Source of the DNA: Hyphomicrobiales bacterium 4NK60-0047b
Lineage (GTDB): Bacteria; Pseudomonadota; Alphaproteobacteria; Rhizobiales; HXMU1428-3
DNA: 64,000 nt
Assembly (NCBI GenBank): GCA_040367435.1
Contig: BAABWY010000001.1
Coordinates: forward strand, 310,001-374,000
Direction: 5' to 3'
Shown here one piece after another: positions 17,478-26,822 of this stretch. Each line of letters starts with the position of its first letter. Position 1 is the first letter of the stretch. Position numbers and translations under genes: made by a program. The notes beneath the pieces are model-generated. The model was not told where the DNA came from. It ran no database searches and saw only the letters and a list, made by a program, of their open reading frames with translations.

Positions 17478-18107
17478 ATGGAACGCAAAGCTGTTGAACT
17501 TATTCTTTATCGTTGGGCTGGATCATGGGGCCCTTTCAAAGTTAAAATTCCTTGTGGCGAATGTGCATTAACTGTCGATGTAATAAAAGACACATTGGAA
17601 ACCGAACTAAATGGCATACCTGTTAATTTTGTCATTCGCGAATGGTTGTCTGAATGGTGGAAACCGTTGATGAAAGGTGGTTGGCACGCTCCAATTGTCA
17701 TCGTTGGTGATAAGATAGTCAGTCAAGGACATGCCCTCAATCGCGGCGTCTTAACTGAAGCGGTTATTGAAGAGCACGTAAAATTAACAGCAATAAATGG
17801 TAATCATATTTTCGGTAAAGAAACATGCCCACATTGCGTAAGAGCAAAAGGCTATCTAAATGATGCCAATATTGATTTCAATTATCATGATGTCGTGAAA
17901 GACCCACGTGCATTATATGAGATGATCAGCCGAGTAAAACCAATCGTCGGACCAAAAACCCCAATTACAGTACCACAAATCTGGCTAGACGGTACATATG
18001 TTGGGGGCGCAGATCAACTAGGAAAACTTTTAAACCGCGATGTTGAAGTAAACCCAGAACGGGGGCAAAATTCTCTAACAGCAGAACCCGTGATTGCAAC
18101 AGCCTAA
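17478..18107 (+). CDS. Two-domain glutaredoxin-like protein (CGEC and CPHC)
   Basis: A 209-residue protein with two redox-type halves. The C-terminal half is a glutaredoxin: C117-P-H-C120, the glutathione-site TVPQIWLDG and the GG turn (YVGGADQL). The N-terminal half is not a family I can name; it has C26-G-E-C29 and a conserved-looking stretch REWLSEWWKPLMKGGW followed by a thioredoxin-like strand (APIVIVGDKIVSQG). It may be a second, divergent thioredoxin fold with its own CxxC. The ATG at 17478 is chosen over 17460 because AGGG lies at a good distance. It stands alone behind a perfect hairpin. Confidence 0.78.
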   Translation: MERKAVELILYRWAGSWGPFKVKIPCGECALTVDVIKDTLETELNGIPVNFVIREWLSEWWKPLMKGGWHAPIVIVGDKIVSQGHALNRGVLTEAVIEEHVKLTAINGNHIFGKETCPHCVRAKGYLNDANIDFNYHDVVKDPRALYEMISRVKPIVGPKTPITVPQIWLDGTYVGGADQLGKLLNRDVEVNPERGQNSLTAEPVIATA

Positions 18108-18281
18108 TATGAAAAGAAAATAAGATTTTAATTTGGAAAATTAATTTAAAAAAATGCCAAATTCTGACCCGTTTTCAATTTTCAGCAACCATAAACCCTA
18201 TATATCTAAGCACAGCAAATGAGTTACCCTGGCAATTCAAACTTGCTGTGCTCAATTGATTTTAAAGGGCTCTTCTCAAAG

Positions 18282-18326
<45 letters not shown>

Positions 18327-18355
18327 CTTGATGGCAAACTACGAGCTGAGAAGGT

Positions 18356-18583
18356 CTATTTATTCTTTTTCAACTTCTTCAAACAATCAGCCCCATCTTG
18401 AGGAAGCATCATATCAAGGCACTTCTGACGCTTGCTTTTACGGGCGCTATTAGCACGAGAACTAGTTTCAAACTTTTCAATGGAGTGAAGGTTATTAGAC
18501 TGGGATTTCATTTTAGCTCCCGCTAGCACAGGAGCCGGAAGAGCAATTACCAAAACCATTAATGCAAAAAATTTCTTATACAT
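18356..18583 (-). CDS. Small secreted basic protein
   Basis: A 75-residue protein with a clear signal peptide (hydrophobic core about 5-20, cleavage near APVLAG). The mature part is Lys/Ser-rich with two Cys (SKRQKCLDMMLPQDGADCLKK) that could pair. No family recognised. AAAAGGA about seven bases before the ATG supports the start. Its 3' end is 31 bases from the CAAT tract. Confidence 0.65.
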   Translation of the reverse strand: MYKKFFALMVLVIALPAPVLAGAKMKSQSNNLHSIEKFETSSRANSARKSKRQKCLDMMLPQDGADCLKKLKKNK

Positions 18584-18672
18584 CGTGAATTCCTTTTACT
18601 TAAAGTTACCTCCATTGGTCGCAAGAGCGCGGTGTTTGGTTCACTGTTTTAAGAAATTAAGGAGGAAGAGCT

Positions 18673-18732
18673 ATGAAATTTCATAAGCTAAAAGAGCCCT
18701 GTGAAAAAAATCACGAAAGAAATCTTAGATGA
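18673..18732 (+). CDS. Possible 19-residue microprotein
   Basis: A near-perfect Shine-Dalgarno (AAGGAGG, 18659-18665) precedes ATG 18673 and a 19-codon frame ending at TGA 18730. The peptide is basic with one Cys and no known relative. The ribosome site is the only evidence; it could also be a leader peptide or a remnant. Confidence 0.25.
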   Translation: MKFHKLKEPCEKNHERNLR

Positions 18733-18789
18733 TGACGTAATGTTTTTATGAGCTAAAAAATTTTCTACTACTCTGAAGCCAGAGTAAGC

Positions 18790-19614
18790 CTAGATAGAAT
18801 CCGCCTCTTCTTGAGAGGCGCTCGCAACTACCTTGCGGTACATATGCCAGCTGGCATGTCCAATCACAGGCAAAATAACCGGAAGAGTGATAAAAACACT
18901 TATAATAGAAACTAACATGAAGAGGGCAATAATGATGGCCCAAACAAGCATTGATACCGGATTGAGCATAACTGCTTTCACACTCGTCGTCATAGCTGTA
19001 ACAAAGTCAATTTCACGGTCGAGCAATAAAGGAAATGAGATAACACCAACGGAGAAAACTATGGCTGCCATAATAGCCCCAACAAAATTGCCAAGCAGGA
19101 GAAAATACAGTCCCTTAGTTGTTGTCAGTGAACTTAAAAAATTTTCAAGTTGTAGTTCTCTGAGGCCAAAGAAAAGCAGATATACAATAAAAGCGTAATT
19201 AACCCAGATGAAAAAAGCAAAACCCGTCACAAGAGCCATCCACCCCATATCACGGTCTTGCTGACGCCAAACAGTCCCAAGAATAGCGCGCCATGAAAGT
19301 GGCTGGTCTTTCTCAAGCCGGCGACTAACTTCATAAACCCCAGTGGCTACAAAAGGAGCAATAAAAGCAAACCCAAGCGCTGCGGGGTAAGCAAAATAAG
19401 GCATAGATACAATAAAAAGCAGCCAGAGAACCAGCCAACCGCTCAGAGCATAAACACCGCCAAAAAAGAGGCCATAAATAGGAGCCGCTCTAAAATCACG
19501 CAACCCAAGCATAAGGCACTCAAAACCAGTGCTGATGTTAATGCGGCGAAGATCAGGAATATCCATAATCCGCGGCGTAACGTTTTTCTGCTCTGTAGTG
19601 TTGTTTTCTATCAT
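18790..19614 (-). CDS. DUF2189 multi-pass membrane protein
   Basis: A 274-residue inner-membrane protein with about six hydrophobic segments. The family end motif GHASWHMYRKVV is present, as is the central WRAILGTVWRQQDRDMGWMAL. DUF2189 proteins are often encoded near respiratory or nitric oxide genes, but here there is no such context, and the function is unknown. It lies in the accessory stretch between the DUF815 ATPase and the LytM factor. Confidence 0.87.
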   Translation of the reverse strand: MIENNTTEQKNVTPRIMDIPDLRRINISTGFECLMLGLRDFRAAPIYGLFFGGVYALSGWLVLWLLFIVSMPYFAYPAALGFAFIAPFVATGVYEVSRRLEKDQPLSWRAILGTVWRQQDRDMGWMALVTGFAFFIWVNYAFIVYLLFFGLRELQLENFLSSLTTTKGLYFLLLGNFVGAIMAAIVFSVGVISFPLLLDREIDFVTAMTTSVKAVMLNPVSMLVWAIIIALFMLVSIISVFITLPVILPVIGHASWHMYRKVVASASQEEADSI

Positions 19615-19663
19615 TCTAGAATTATTACTTAGCTACCACACCTAGGCAAGTAAATTTTTTATT

Positions 19664-20134
19664 TTATGTTGTAAAATTTTTAGATAGCAAAGGTTGAATT
19701 TTCAAAAACTCTTCATCGGCATCTTCATCCCAAGGCCATGTACCGTTTGTTGTCGGCCATACACACTGCAATATTGGAAAATCTTCCCGATTATAATACC
19801 AATCAGCCCAAGCCATATATTCTTTCTTTACAGGTTCCTGTGCGGAGGTCATAAAAACTTTAAAACCCTCCAAAAAACCATCGTAATAAGAGTTAGCTTT
19901 AAAAGTAATTTTCCCTGATTTAACATCCTCACCAATATTATTTATAATTGAATGCTCAAGTTCTCCGCTTAAGCCAAAAATTATAATCTCAGGATGATTA
20001 AAGTTCTCCCAAAGCCCTGTTGAATACGAAAAAGTAGGCCCTGTTTCTTCTTCCCTATTTCGAACTTACATTACATGCCAACCATAATCTGAAATGATTT
20101 GCCTAAACTTTTCTTCTTCTGGAGTAAATGCCAT
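19664..20134 (-). pseudogene. DUF4262 protein broken by one nonsense codon
   Basis: Reading from ATG 20134 gives one continuous frame of 157 codons except for a TAA at 20066-20068 (codon 23). The sequence before the stop (IISDYGWHVM) and after it (GPTFSYSTGLWENFNHPEIIIFGL) joins into the normal DUF4262 N-terminal pattern, and the rest of the domain is intact to the stop at 19664. The TAA is one change from AAA, a residue that would fit. This is either a recent pseudogene, a read-through case or a sequencing error. The function of DUF4262 is unknown. Confidence 0.75.
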
Positions 20135-20263
20135 TAATTAAAATCTTTCAGCAGAAACAGTAAAACCGGATCTTTACATTTATCAATTTCACAAAAAACA
20201 ATTCAAGAAGAAGTGAAACTTAAACCGGTAAAATTCAGCGTCAGATTAATATCTGTCATTTAT

Positions 20264-20289
20264 GAAAAAGGGTGCCACCTGGACACCCC
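20264..20289 (-). terminator. Probable terminator after the LytM gene
   Basis: On the minus strand a GGGTG/CACCC stem with one internal mismatch is followed by TTTTT. It lies about 95 bases beyond the stop of the LysM/LytM gene. Confidence 0.6.
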
Positions 20290-20382
20290 AAAAAACCAAC
20301 CCTAAAGATCAGTAAATTACACTTTTAATTTCAACAAAATAGAAACACCTGAGATCTATTAAATAGAGAGGACTTTAACGCC

Positions 20383-21978
20383 CTATCTCATAGCCAAATA
20401 TTTCATTGGGTTTACAGGTTTCGAGCCTTTGCGCAGCTCAAAGTGTAACTGCGGTTGGTTCACAGTTCCTGATTTGCCAGATTTAGCAATCAATTGGCCA
20501 CGAGAAACTTTATCACCACGCTTTACCAATAACTTGCTGTTATGGGCATATGCACTGACCCAGTTATTCTTATGGCGCACTAAAATTAAATTTCCATAGC
20601 CTTTTAGCTCATTGCCAGCATAAGCAACAACACCGCTTTCAGCAGCCTTCACTTTTGTGCCAACAGGCACAGAAAGGTTCACACCATCATTGATCGTTCC
20701 ACTTTTCTGGCGACCAAATTTAGAAACAATGCGTCCACCAACTGGCCACATAAACCGATGTGGTCCTGAAAGCCGTTTCGAGACGCCAGCATCAACTGAT
20801 TTAATCTTATTTTTAGCAACAACTTTCTTTCGAACAGGAACAGGAGCTTTTGATGTCTTCTGTTCAAGCTTTGAAAGCCCAGCTTTGCGATCAATAGAAG
20901 CAACACGAACAGGTTGCTTACGTCTTTGCTTCCCAGGAATTACCAACTCTTGGCCCAACTTCACCTGACCAACATCATCAAGTCCATTGGCATCAGCTAA
21001 ATCTTGCGGAGAAACACCAGAGCGCCGTGCAATGCTATAAACCGTATCACCGCTTTTCACCCGGTATGTATCACCAGGTTTAAGCGAAGCAACAACAGGT
21101 CTTTTCTCGGCTAACTTTTGAGAAACTTCATCAACATTTCTCTGGCTAACACCCGGAATACGCAACCGCTGGCCAAGTTTGATGCCAGAGCCATCAATAT
21201 TATTCTCACTACGAATGTCATTAGCATTTACGCTGTAGCGCTTTGAAATATTATAAAGCGTATCACCCTGCACAACTCTATGCTCAACAAATTTCTGAGA
21301 GGCTTGTTGACGGCGCGGTTGCTGGTAATCGCTTTCTTTGCGCGCATTTTGCGGCACATAACGATAAGTGGTTACTTTGCGAGTTGGCTGGTCGCGAGTT
21401 TCATCGCGCCGTGTTGATTGCTGAATATCAGGCAATTGCTCTCGTTGAACAGAATTTTGATCATATCCATTTTTATTTTGGAAACGGTTATCATAATCGC
21501 GTCGATTATCAAGCGTACTCTTCGTGTCATAAACATCGCGCTCTGAATAATCTTTATAAATCTTCTTTGGCTGGTAACCATCCCGCGAATTATTAAAACG
21601 ATTTTGACCGTATTTATTCTCAGCATATTGCTTTTGAGAATATTGCTGACGGTAATCTTTATAATCATTACGCCCGTAATCATTTGAGCGAACATTATTA
21701 TATTGGTTCTGGCCAGAACTATAACGATCTGCAGATTTTTGATAATCAGATTGCTTGAAATCTCGGTTATATTGAGATTGACGATAATCTGGCTGTGCAT
21801 AAGATCTATCAGCAGATTGATCGCGCTGAGCTCTGTTACCATTTATCGGGGTGTCTTCAGAAATCCCACTTTGTTTCATCCCCAAACTTGGGGCATCAAA
21901 CCGGGTCATATTGGAACTACATGCTGGTAACACCACACACATAGCCACAATCACTGTTAAACGCGTTACTATACTCAC
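20383..21978 (-). CDS. LysM/LytM lipoprotein, NlpD-like amidase activator
   Basis: A 531-residue envelope protein. It has a lipoprotein signal with lipobox LPAC (Cys20), a long Q/N/Y/R/D-rich region (about 40-225), two LysM peptidoglycan-binding domains (HRVVQGDTLYNISKRYSV...IPG and YRVKSGDTVYSIARRSGV...IPG), and a C-terminal M23/LytM domain. The metal ligands are lost: the usual HxGxD is NDGVN, and the usual HxH is QLH. Such degenerate LytM proteins (NlpD, EnvC) activate peptidoglycan amidases at division rather than cut the wall themselves. In this group it normally follows surE, as here. The prion-like low-complexity linker is unusual. Confidence 0.88.
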   Translation of the reverse strand: MSIVTRLTVIVAMCVVLPACSSNMTRFDAPSLGMKQSGISEDTPINGNRAQRDQSADRSYAQPDYRQSQYNRDFKQSDYQKSADRYSSGQNQYNNVRSNDYGRNDYKDYRQQYSQKQYAENKYGQNRFNNSRDGYQPKKIYKDYSERDVYDTKSTLDNRRDYDNRFQNKNGYDQNSVQREQLPDIQQSTRRDETRDQPTRKVTTYRYVPQNARKESDYQQPRRQQASQKFVEHRVVQGDTLYNISKRYSVNANDIRSENNIDGSGIKLGQRLRIPGVSQRNVDEVSQKLAEKRPVVASLKPGDTYRVKSGDTVYSIARRSGVSPQDLADANGLDDVGQVKLGQELVIPGKQRRKQPVRVASIDRKAGLSKLEQKTSKAPVPVRKKVVAKNKIKSVDAGVSKRLSGPHRFMWPVGGRIVSKFGRQKSGTINDGVNLSVPVGTKVKAAESGVVAYAGNELKGYGNLILVRHKNNWVSAYAHNSKLLVKRGDKVSRGQLIAKSGKSGTVNQPQLHFELRKGSKPVNPMKYLAMR

Positions 21979-22362
21979 AACAGGCCTCTATCACGCATAC
22001 TAAAAAAAAGTGGAACTGCCCACTTCTAACATAGTTAAATTTAAGCCTGCGAAAGATTAACAAAACCTTAATAGTTACAATTTGAGCTATTAACCTCAAT
22101 ATTTATAGTTAAGATTTAGTTAATATCGCGGCCTTAAAAACCTAGAAAGATGCATCATAGTGCAATTGAAACCAATTGAAGTTCAACCAGCCTGCCCACC
22201 AACAAGCCCTTTAAGAGCGTTCAAAAAACACTCAAGCTTGCACAATCACTCCATTTCATCAGTCCATCTCACCAGATTCTCCCAAAAGAACATGATAAAA
22301 CAGCATCAAACCATAAGTTTACTCATGAATGTGATTGAAAAGCGGCAGAATAAGAAGAAAAC
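21979..22362. other. Non-coding region upstream of the LytM gene
   Basis: About 380 bases between surE and the LytM gene, both on the minus strand. It is AT-rich near the LytM start (TTAACT/TTAATA motifs at 22030-22130) and should hold its promoter. A plus-strand frame at 22160-22378 has no ribosome site or recognisable protein. Confidence 0.45.
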
Positions 22363-22381
22363 GGGTTATAGCCTATAACCC
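22363..22381 (-). terminator. Hairpin directly after surE
   Basis: GGGTTATA-GCC-TATAACCC, a perfect 8-bp stem starting at the base after the surE stop; on the minus strand it is followed by GTTTTCTTCTT. A modest terminator for serS-surE. Confidence 0.6.
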
Positions 22382-23149
22382 TCAGATATCATTGAACTTT
22401 TGCGCAAGCGCATGACAACTTTCATGATGAGTTAGATTGAGGTGCAGAGGTGTAATTGAAATATAATCATTATAAACCGCCCAAAGATCCGTTCCTTTCG
22501 CTGGTTTTGAGAGTTTTCTCTCAAAATCAAACCAGAAATAATCACGCCCGCGCGGATCTTGCCGCGTATCAATGCGCAACAAACCTTGATCCCTCTTGCC
22601 CTGAACCGTAATGAGCTTACCCTTTACATCTTCAGGCGCACAATCAGGAAAGTTAATATTCAAAGGAATATCAGCGTTAATCCCTCCCTCTACAAGAGTA
22701 GAAATTAACGAAACCGCATGAGTTTTAGGGGTTTCCCAATTCACAGATTGAGGCGATTTAATCCCTGTTGCCAAACTAACAGCAATGGAAGGTATGCCAA
22801 GCAGAGATCCTTCAAATGCCCCCGCAATCGTCCCGGAATATGTCACATCATCCGCAATATTTTGCCCATGATTAATGCCAGACAAAACAAGATCAGGCGG
22901 TGTATCCCCTAAGAATTTACGCACCCCCATAATCACACAATCAGTCGGTGTGCCTTGAATAGAAAAGGTTTTTTCATCATGCTGAGAATGGCGCAATGGC
23001 TCATGCAAAGTGAGAGAATGAGACACACCGCTATTATCAAGAGCCGGCGCAATCACCCACACATCATCTGAAAGCTCACGGGCAATGCCTTCTAAAACCT
23101 TTATTCCTGTAGCATCAATTCCATCATCATTTGTTACAAGAATTCGCAT
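22382..23149 (-). CDS. surE: 5'/3'-nucleotidase SurE
   Basis: Metal-dependent nucleotidase/exopolyphosphatase of stationary phase. The N terminus MRILVTNDDGID carries the metal-binding Asp pair (D8, D9), S40 is in DNSGVSHS, and the Asn of LSGINHGQN completes the site. 255 residues, normal length. The start at 23149 gives the standard SurE N terminus; a GTG four codons upstream is too close to the GGAG. It follows serS on the same strand and probably shares its transcript. Confidence 0.95.
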   Translation of the reverse strand: MRILVTNDDGIDATGIKVLEGIARELSDDVWVIAPALDNSGVSHSLTLHEPLRHSQHDEKTFSIQGTPTDCVIMGVRKFLGDTPPDLVLSGINHGQNIADDVTYSGTIAGAFEGSLLGIPSIAVSLATGIKSPQSVNWETPKTHAVSLISTLVEGGINADIPLNINFPDCAPEDVKGKLITVQGKRDQGLLRIDTRQDPRGRDYFWFDFERKLSKPAKGTDLWAVYNDYISITPLHLNLTHHESCHALAQKFNDI

Positions 23150-23237
23150 AAAGAAAAGCACTCCGCTTTAGGGTTGTTTATTTTCGCATTTAAAAAACCG
23201 TCATCTCAATAGGCCAGTTCAATATTTAGCAAGTAAG

Positions 23238-24518
23238 TTAATTAGCTTTAATGACGTCTATTCCACCCATATAAGGTTTTAGAACCTCAGGAACAACCAC
23301 ACTGCCATCAGCTTGTTGATAATTTTCTAATACGGCGACCATAGTTCGCCCAACAGCAAGGCCAGAACCATTGAGCGTATGCACAAAACGCCCGCCCTTC
23401 TCACCTTCAACACGATAACGCGCATTCATCCGCCGCGCTTGAAAATCACCACAAACAGAACAGCTTGAAATTTCGCGGTACATATCCTGGCCCGGCAACC
23501 AAACTTCAAGGTCATAAGTGCGCCGTGCACCAAAACCCATATCACCAGTACAAAGCTTCATAACCCGGTAGGAAAGTCCAAGACGTTTTAACACTTCTTC
23601 GGCACAACCGGTCATTCGTTCCAACTCTTCACCAGAATCTTCAGGCCTTGTCACTGAAACCATCTCAACTTTCATAAACTGATGTTGACGGATCATCCCC
23701 CGTGTATCACGCCCGGCAGATCCAGCTTCAGATCTGAAACAAGGAGTAAACGCCGTGAAGCGGCGCGGCAAATAATCTTCATCAATGATGCTATCTGAAA
23801 CAATGTTCGTCAGTGGCACCTCAGCCGTTGGAATAAGGTAATGATCACCCGTTGTTTTAAAGAGATCTTCCTCAAACTTCGGCAATTGCCCCGTCCCATA
23901 AAGCGCGTTGGCTTTCACCAAAGTTGGCGGAGAAACTTCTGTATATCCATGCTCACCTGTTTGTAAATCAAGCATAAATTGAGCAAGCGCCCGCTCTAAC
24001 CTGGCAAGAGCGCCAGATAAAACAACAAACCGACTACCAGACATTTTCGCAGCTGTTTCAAAATCCATCAAACCAAGCGCTTCACCAATGTCAAAATGTT
24101 CTTTAGGTTCAAAATCAAAAGACGGCTTATCACCAACCGTACGAACAAGTTCATTATCATCTTCATCATTACCAACCGGCACATCTTCATGTGGCAAATT
24201 AGGGATCGAAGATAAAAGCGCATTTAATCGGTCATTTATCTCGCGCTCAGTTTCTTCACCATTTTGAATAAACTCTTTAATCTTCGCAACTTCTTCAATG
24301 GCAGCAGCTGCTGCTGCCTCATCACCAGATGCTTTCGCCTTACCTATTTCCTTAGACGCTGTATTTCTCTTAGCCTGAGCATCTTGCAAAGCTTTCAAAT
24401 GATCACGGCGCTCTCCATCAATCTTCAAGATGTCTGTTGAGAGAGGCGCAGCTCCACGCTTTGCTAGCCCCGCATCAAAGGCTTCACTATTCTCACGGAT
24501 CCACTTTAGATCAAACAT
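23238..24518 (-). CDS. serS: Serine-tRNA ligase
   Basis: Class II aminoacyl-tRNA synthetase charging tRNA-Ser. The 426-residue protein has the N-terminal coiled-coil arm (about 30-110), motif 2 ([17 protein letters not shown]) and motif 3 ([18 protein letters not shown]). The ATG follows GGGGTGG. The serS-surE order and the position next to tatC are typical for alphaproteobacteria. Confidence 0.97.
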   Translation of the reverse strand: MFDLKWIRENSEAFDAGLAKRGAAPLSTDILKIDGERRDHLKALQDAQAKRNTASKEIGKAKASGDEAAAAAAIEEVAKIKEFIQNGEETEREINDRLNALLSSIPNLPHEDVPVGNDEDDNELVRTVGDKPSFDFEPKEHFDIGEALGLMDFETAAKMSGSRFVVLSGALARLERALAQFMLDLQTGEHGYTEVSPPTLVKANALYGTGQLPKFEEDLFKTTGDHYLIPTAEVPLTNIVSDSIIDEDYLPRRFTAFTPCFRSEAGSAGRDTRGMIRQHQFMKVEMVSVTRPEDSGEELERMTGCAEEVLKRLGLSYRVMKLCTGDMGFGARRTYDLEVWLPGQDMYREISSCSVCGDFQARRMNARYRVEGEKGGRFVHTLNGSGLAVGRTMVAVLENYQQADGSVVVPEVLKPYMGGIDVIKAN

Positions 24519-24782
24519 AAACCACCCCTATAAAAACGGCGCAGTGCGCCTTGAAAGTTCATTGAAAATGACAAAGAAAAACAACTGATATTCTCATAAC
24601 CTCAAATAGAGTTATGCAGACAAACCATTAACTATCACAAGGAAACAAATTAGAAAAGTTGAGAAAAGTGCAAAGAGTACCACTTATTAAAAGGCGTCTA
24701 CGCGAAAATAGGTATTAAGTTCATTTAGATGCATATCGCATAATATTGAATTCATAAGAAAAGCTTCTGAAACAGCTCAACG

Positions 24783-24880
24783 AAGAAGGGAGTGCTCTAC
24801 ATCAGAGCACGGACATGGCACCAGTGCGGGTGCGTAGTGGGCATCTGAAGCACAACTAAAAAGCCCCTGAGAGAAAATAA
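24783..24880 (+). repeat. Mosaic multi-hairpin repeat, copy 2
   Basis: Begins GAAGAAGGGAGTGCTCT and forms AGTGCTCT/AGAGCACG-type stem 1 (GTGCTCT 24792-24798, AGAGCAC 24804-24810), a shortened second hairpin (GCAC/GTGC) and the GGTGC/GCATC unit (one wobble), then TGAAGCACAACTAAAAA and CCCTGAGAGAAAA. The third and fourth stems of copy 1 are missing. Like copy 1 it ends at the stop codon of a minus-strand gene, here tatC. It lies in the 370-base gap between tatC and serS; the rest of that gap (24519-24782) shows nothing else. Confidence 0.8.
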
Positions 24881-24887
24881 AGCTGCC

Positions 24888-25667
24888 CTAATCACGTGCC
24901 GCTTCTTTTTCGTCACGCTTCTTTTCAACCAACATAACCATCCAAATGGAAAATTCATAAAGAAGATAAGTCGGTAACGCCAAACCAAGCTGGCTCATTG
25001 GGTCTGGTGGTGTTAGTAATGCAGCAGCTGCAAACACCGCCACAACAGCATAACGCCGCTTGGCTTTTAGCCAATCAGAAGTCACCAACCCAGCTTTTCC
25101 AAGCAAAGTCAGAACAACAGGCAGTTGGAAACAAAGCCCAAACGCCATAATCAGCGCCATAATAAAGGAAAAATATTCACTCACCCGCGCCACAAGCTTA
25201 ATCTGAACACCAGTATCACCAGCTTGCTGCGTTGATAGGAAAAAACCGAGTGCTAACGGCATAACAATATAATAAACAATCGACGCCCCAATGATAAACA
25301 ACACAGGTGTTGCAATCAAATAAGGCACAAACGCATGGCGCTCATTTGCATAAAGGCCAGGCGCAATAAATCTATAAATTTGAAAAGCAATAAGAGGAAA
25401 TGAGATTACAAAGGCACCAAACAAAGACATCTTCAACTGCGTAAAGAAAAATTCATGAGGAGCCGTAAATTGCATATCAATAATTTGATCAGGCCCAACA
25501 GCACGTTCATAGGGGCCTAGTAAAAAATTATAAATCGTAGAAGCAAAATAAAAACAGAACACAAAAGCAATCGCCATCGCCACAAGAGACCACAAAAGCC
25601 GTGTTCTAAGCTCAACCAAATGAGCAATCAGAGGAGCTTTACTGTCCTCAACACTATCAACACTCAT
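24888..25667 (-). CDS. tatC: Sec-independent translocase subunit TatC
   Basis: Core of the twin-arginine translocase; it recognises RR signal peptides of folded proteins. 259 residues with six TM segments and the family motifs HLVELRTRLLWSLVAMA near the N terminus and SFPLIAFQIYRFIAPGLYANERH. It overlaps tatB by four bases, so translation is coupled. Confidence 0.97.
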   Translation of the reverse strand: MSVDSVEDSKAPLIAHLVELRTRLLWSLVAMAIAFVFCFYFASTIYNFLLGPYERAVGPDQIIDMQFTAPHEFFFTQLKMSLFGAFVISFPLIAFQIYRFIAPGLYANERHAFVPYLIATPVLFIIGASIVYYIVMPLALGFFLSTQQAGDTGVQIKLVARVSEYFSFIMALIMAFGLCFQLPVVLTLLGKAGLVTSDWLKAKRRYAVVAVFAAAALLTPPDPMSQLGLALPTYLLYEFSIWMVMLVEKKRDEKEAARD

Positions 25668-26155
25668 GAAACTTGTTTCTCCTGAGCCATTTCTTGATCA
25701 ATGCCTTGACCTTCGCTCACGCTCTCAGTTGCCACCTCAGAACCTTTAGACGCACCATCATCTATCGCCCCAATGGCATCGGCCTCACCTTTGCTGGCTT
25801 CCATTTCTTCTGCTGTACGAATAGGATTCTCTGTCCGTTGCTTCTCATCTTCGAGAATTTGTTCATTCCATTTATCAAGATCAAAGTCATCAACGGTTTC
25901 ATCACCAACCATGTCACCCATAATTTTATTCGGGTCTAAGTCTTCTTGAATGCCTTTAACACTGGCTTTCAGTTCACCAAGTTCACCTTCATCCATTGCA
26001 TCTTCAAATTGGCGTTGAAAAGAACTTGCCGTATGTTTAGCCTTGCGGATCATTTGCCCAATACGCTTCATCATGCCAGGCAGCTCTTTTGGGCCGACCA
26101 CAATCAGCGCTACAAGTCCAACGACAAGTAATTCACTCCAGCCAATATCAAACAT
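25664..26155 (-). CDS. tatB: Sec-independent translocase subunit TatB
   Basis: Single-pass partner of TatC. The N terminus MFDIGWSELLVVGLVALIVVGPKELP is the TatB signature, with the conserved Glu (E8) in the membrane segment, followed by an amphipathic helix and an acidic cytoplasmic tail. 163 residues. GGAG precedes the ATG. It overlaps tatC. Confidence 0.96.
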   Translation of the reverse strand: MFDIGWSELLVVGLVALIVVGPKELPGMMKRIGQMIRKAKHTASSFQRQFEDAMDEGELGELKASVKGIQEDLDPNKIMGDMVGDETVDDFDLDKWNEQILEDEKQRTENPIRTAEEMEASKGEADAIGAIDDGASKGSEVATESVSEGQGIDQEMAQEKQVS

Positions 26156-26467
26156 GGAAAGTTACTCCATTTGCGTTCAGCTAAAAAGCCAAACGTTTTT
26201 GTGATTTACTTAAACTTGATGTTTCTTTTTCATATGAAAACTAATCAACAAAAAACCATAAACATCTAACTCGAAATTGAATAACTGAAAACTCTAGATT
26301 TTGTTTATCAAAAGAAGAGCGACTACACATTCAAACAAGGTCCTGAGATCTTGATTGATAAAATGTGGTTCACTCCCTAATTTTGCGCAAAACCACACTT
26401 TACATTTTTAATAAACGCTCAGCTTTAAAATCTAAAAATTAAACATCATTCATTTCAATGCAAAGAT
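26156..26467 (-). other. tatA-tatB spacer with an inverted repeat
   Basis: A 312-base AT-rich spacer without a gene. It holds TGTGGTT (26364-26370) and AACCACA (26391-26397), a perfect 7-bp stem with a 20-base loop, followed on the minus strand by TTTTATC. This could lower read-through from tatA into tatBC, which would suit the higher need for TatA, or provide a separate tatBC promoter. Both ideas are inference. Confidence 0.4.
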
Positions 26468-26701
26468 TTAAGATAAATCAGCTTTTTCTTTATTTAATGA
26501 GCCAGATTTGTCCGCATCACTACCTTGCTCAATAGAATGAACATTTGATGCAGTATCTTCGTTCTCATCTTTCAGACCTTTTTTAAAGCTTGTAATGCCT
26601 TTAGCAACATCACCCATCAAATCTGAAATTTTACCGCGGCCAAATAAAAGCACTACAAGTAGTAAAACTATTAAAATTTGCCAAATACCAGGGTAACCCA
26701 T
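26468..26701 (-). CDS. tatA: Sec-independent translocase subunit TatA
   Basis: Pore-forming Tat subunit, 77 residues: short N terminus, TM (about 7-21), the hinge [24 protein letters not shown] and an acidic tail. AGGAG lies about nine bases ahead of the ATG. Unlike the usual close tatA-tatB spacing, 312 bases separate it from tatB. Confidence 0.95.
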   Translation of the reverse strand: MGYPGIWQILIVLLLVVLLFGRGKISDLMGDVAKGITSFKKGLKDENEDTASNVHSIEQGSDADKSGSLNKEKADLS

Positions 26702-26822
26702 ACTTCTTTTCTCCTAACGCCAAAAGCGCATTTTCTTGTTCTTTATTCCAATATTACAAAAACAACCCATATGCGCAACCACTGCGTCTTATATAAGGTT
26801 AAACTAAGCAAAGAAAAAGGGC

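Noticed and set aside
22160-22378. 72-residue plus-strand frame upstream of the LytM gene
   Set aside because: No ribosome site; its end overlaps the hairpin after surE.
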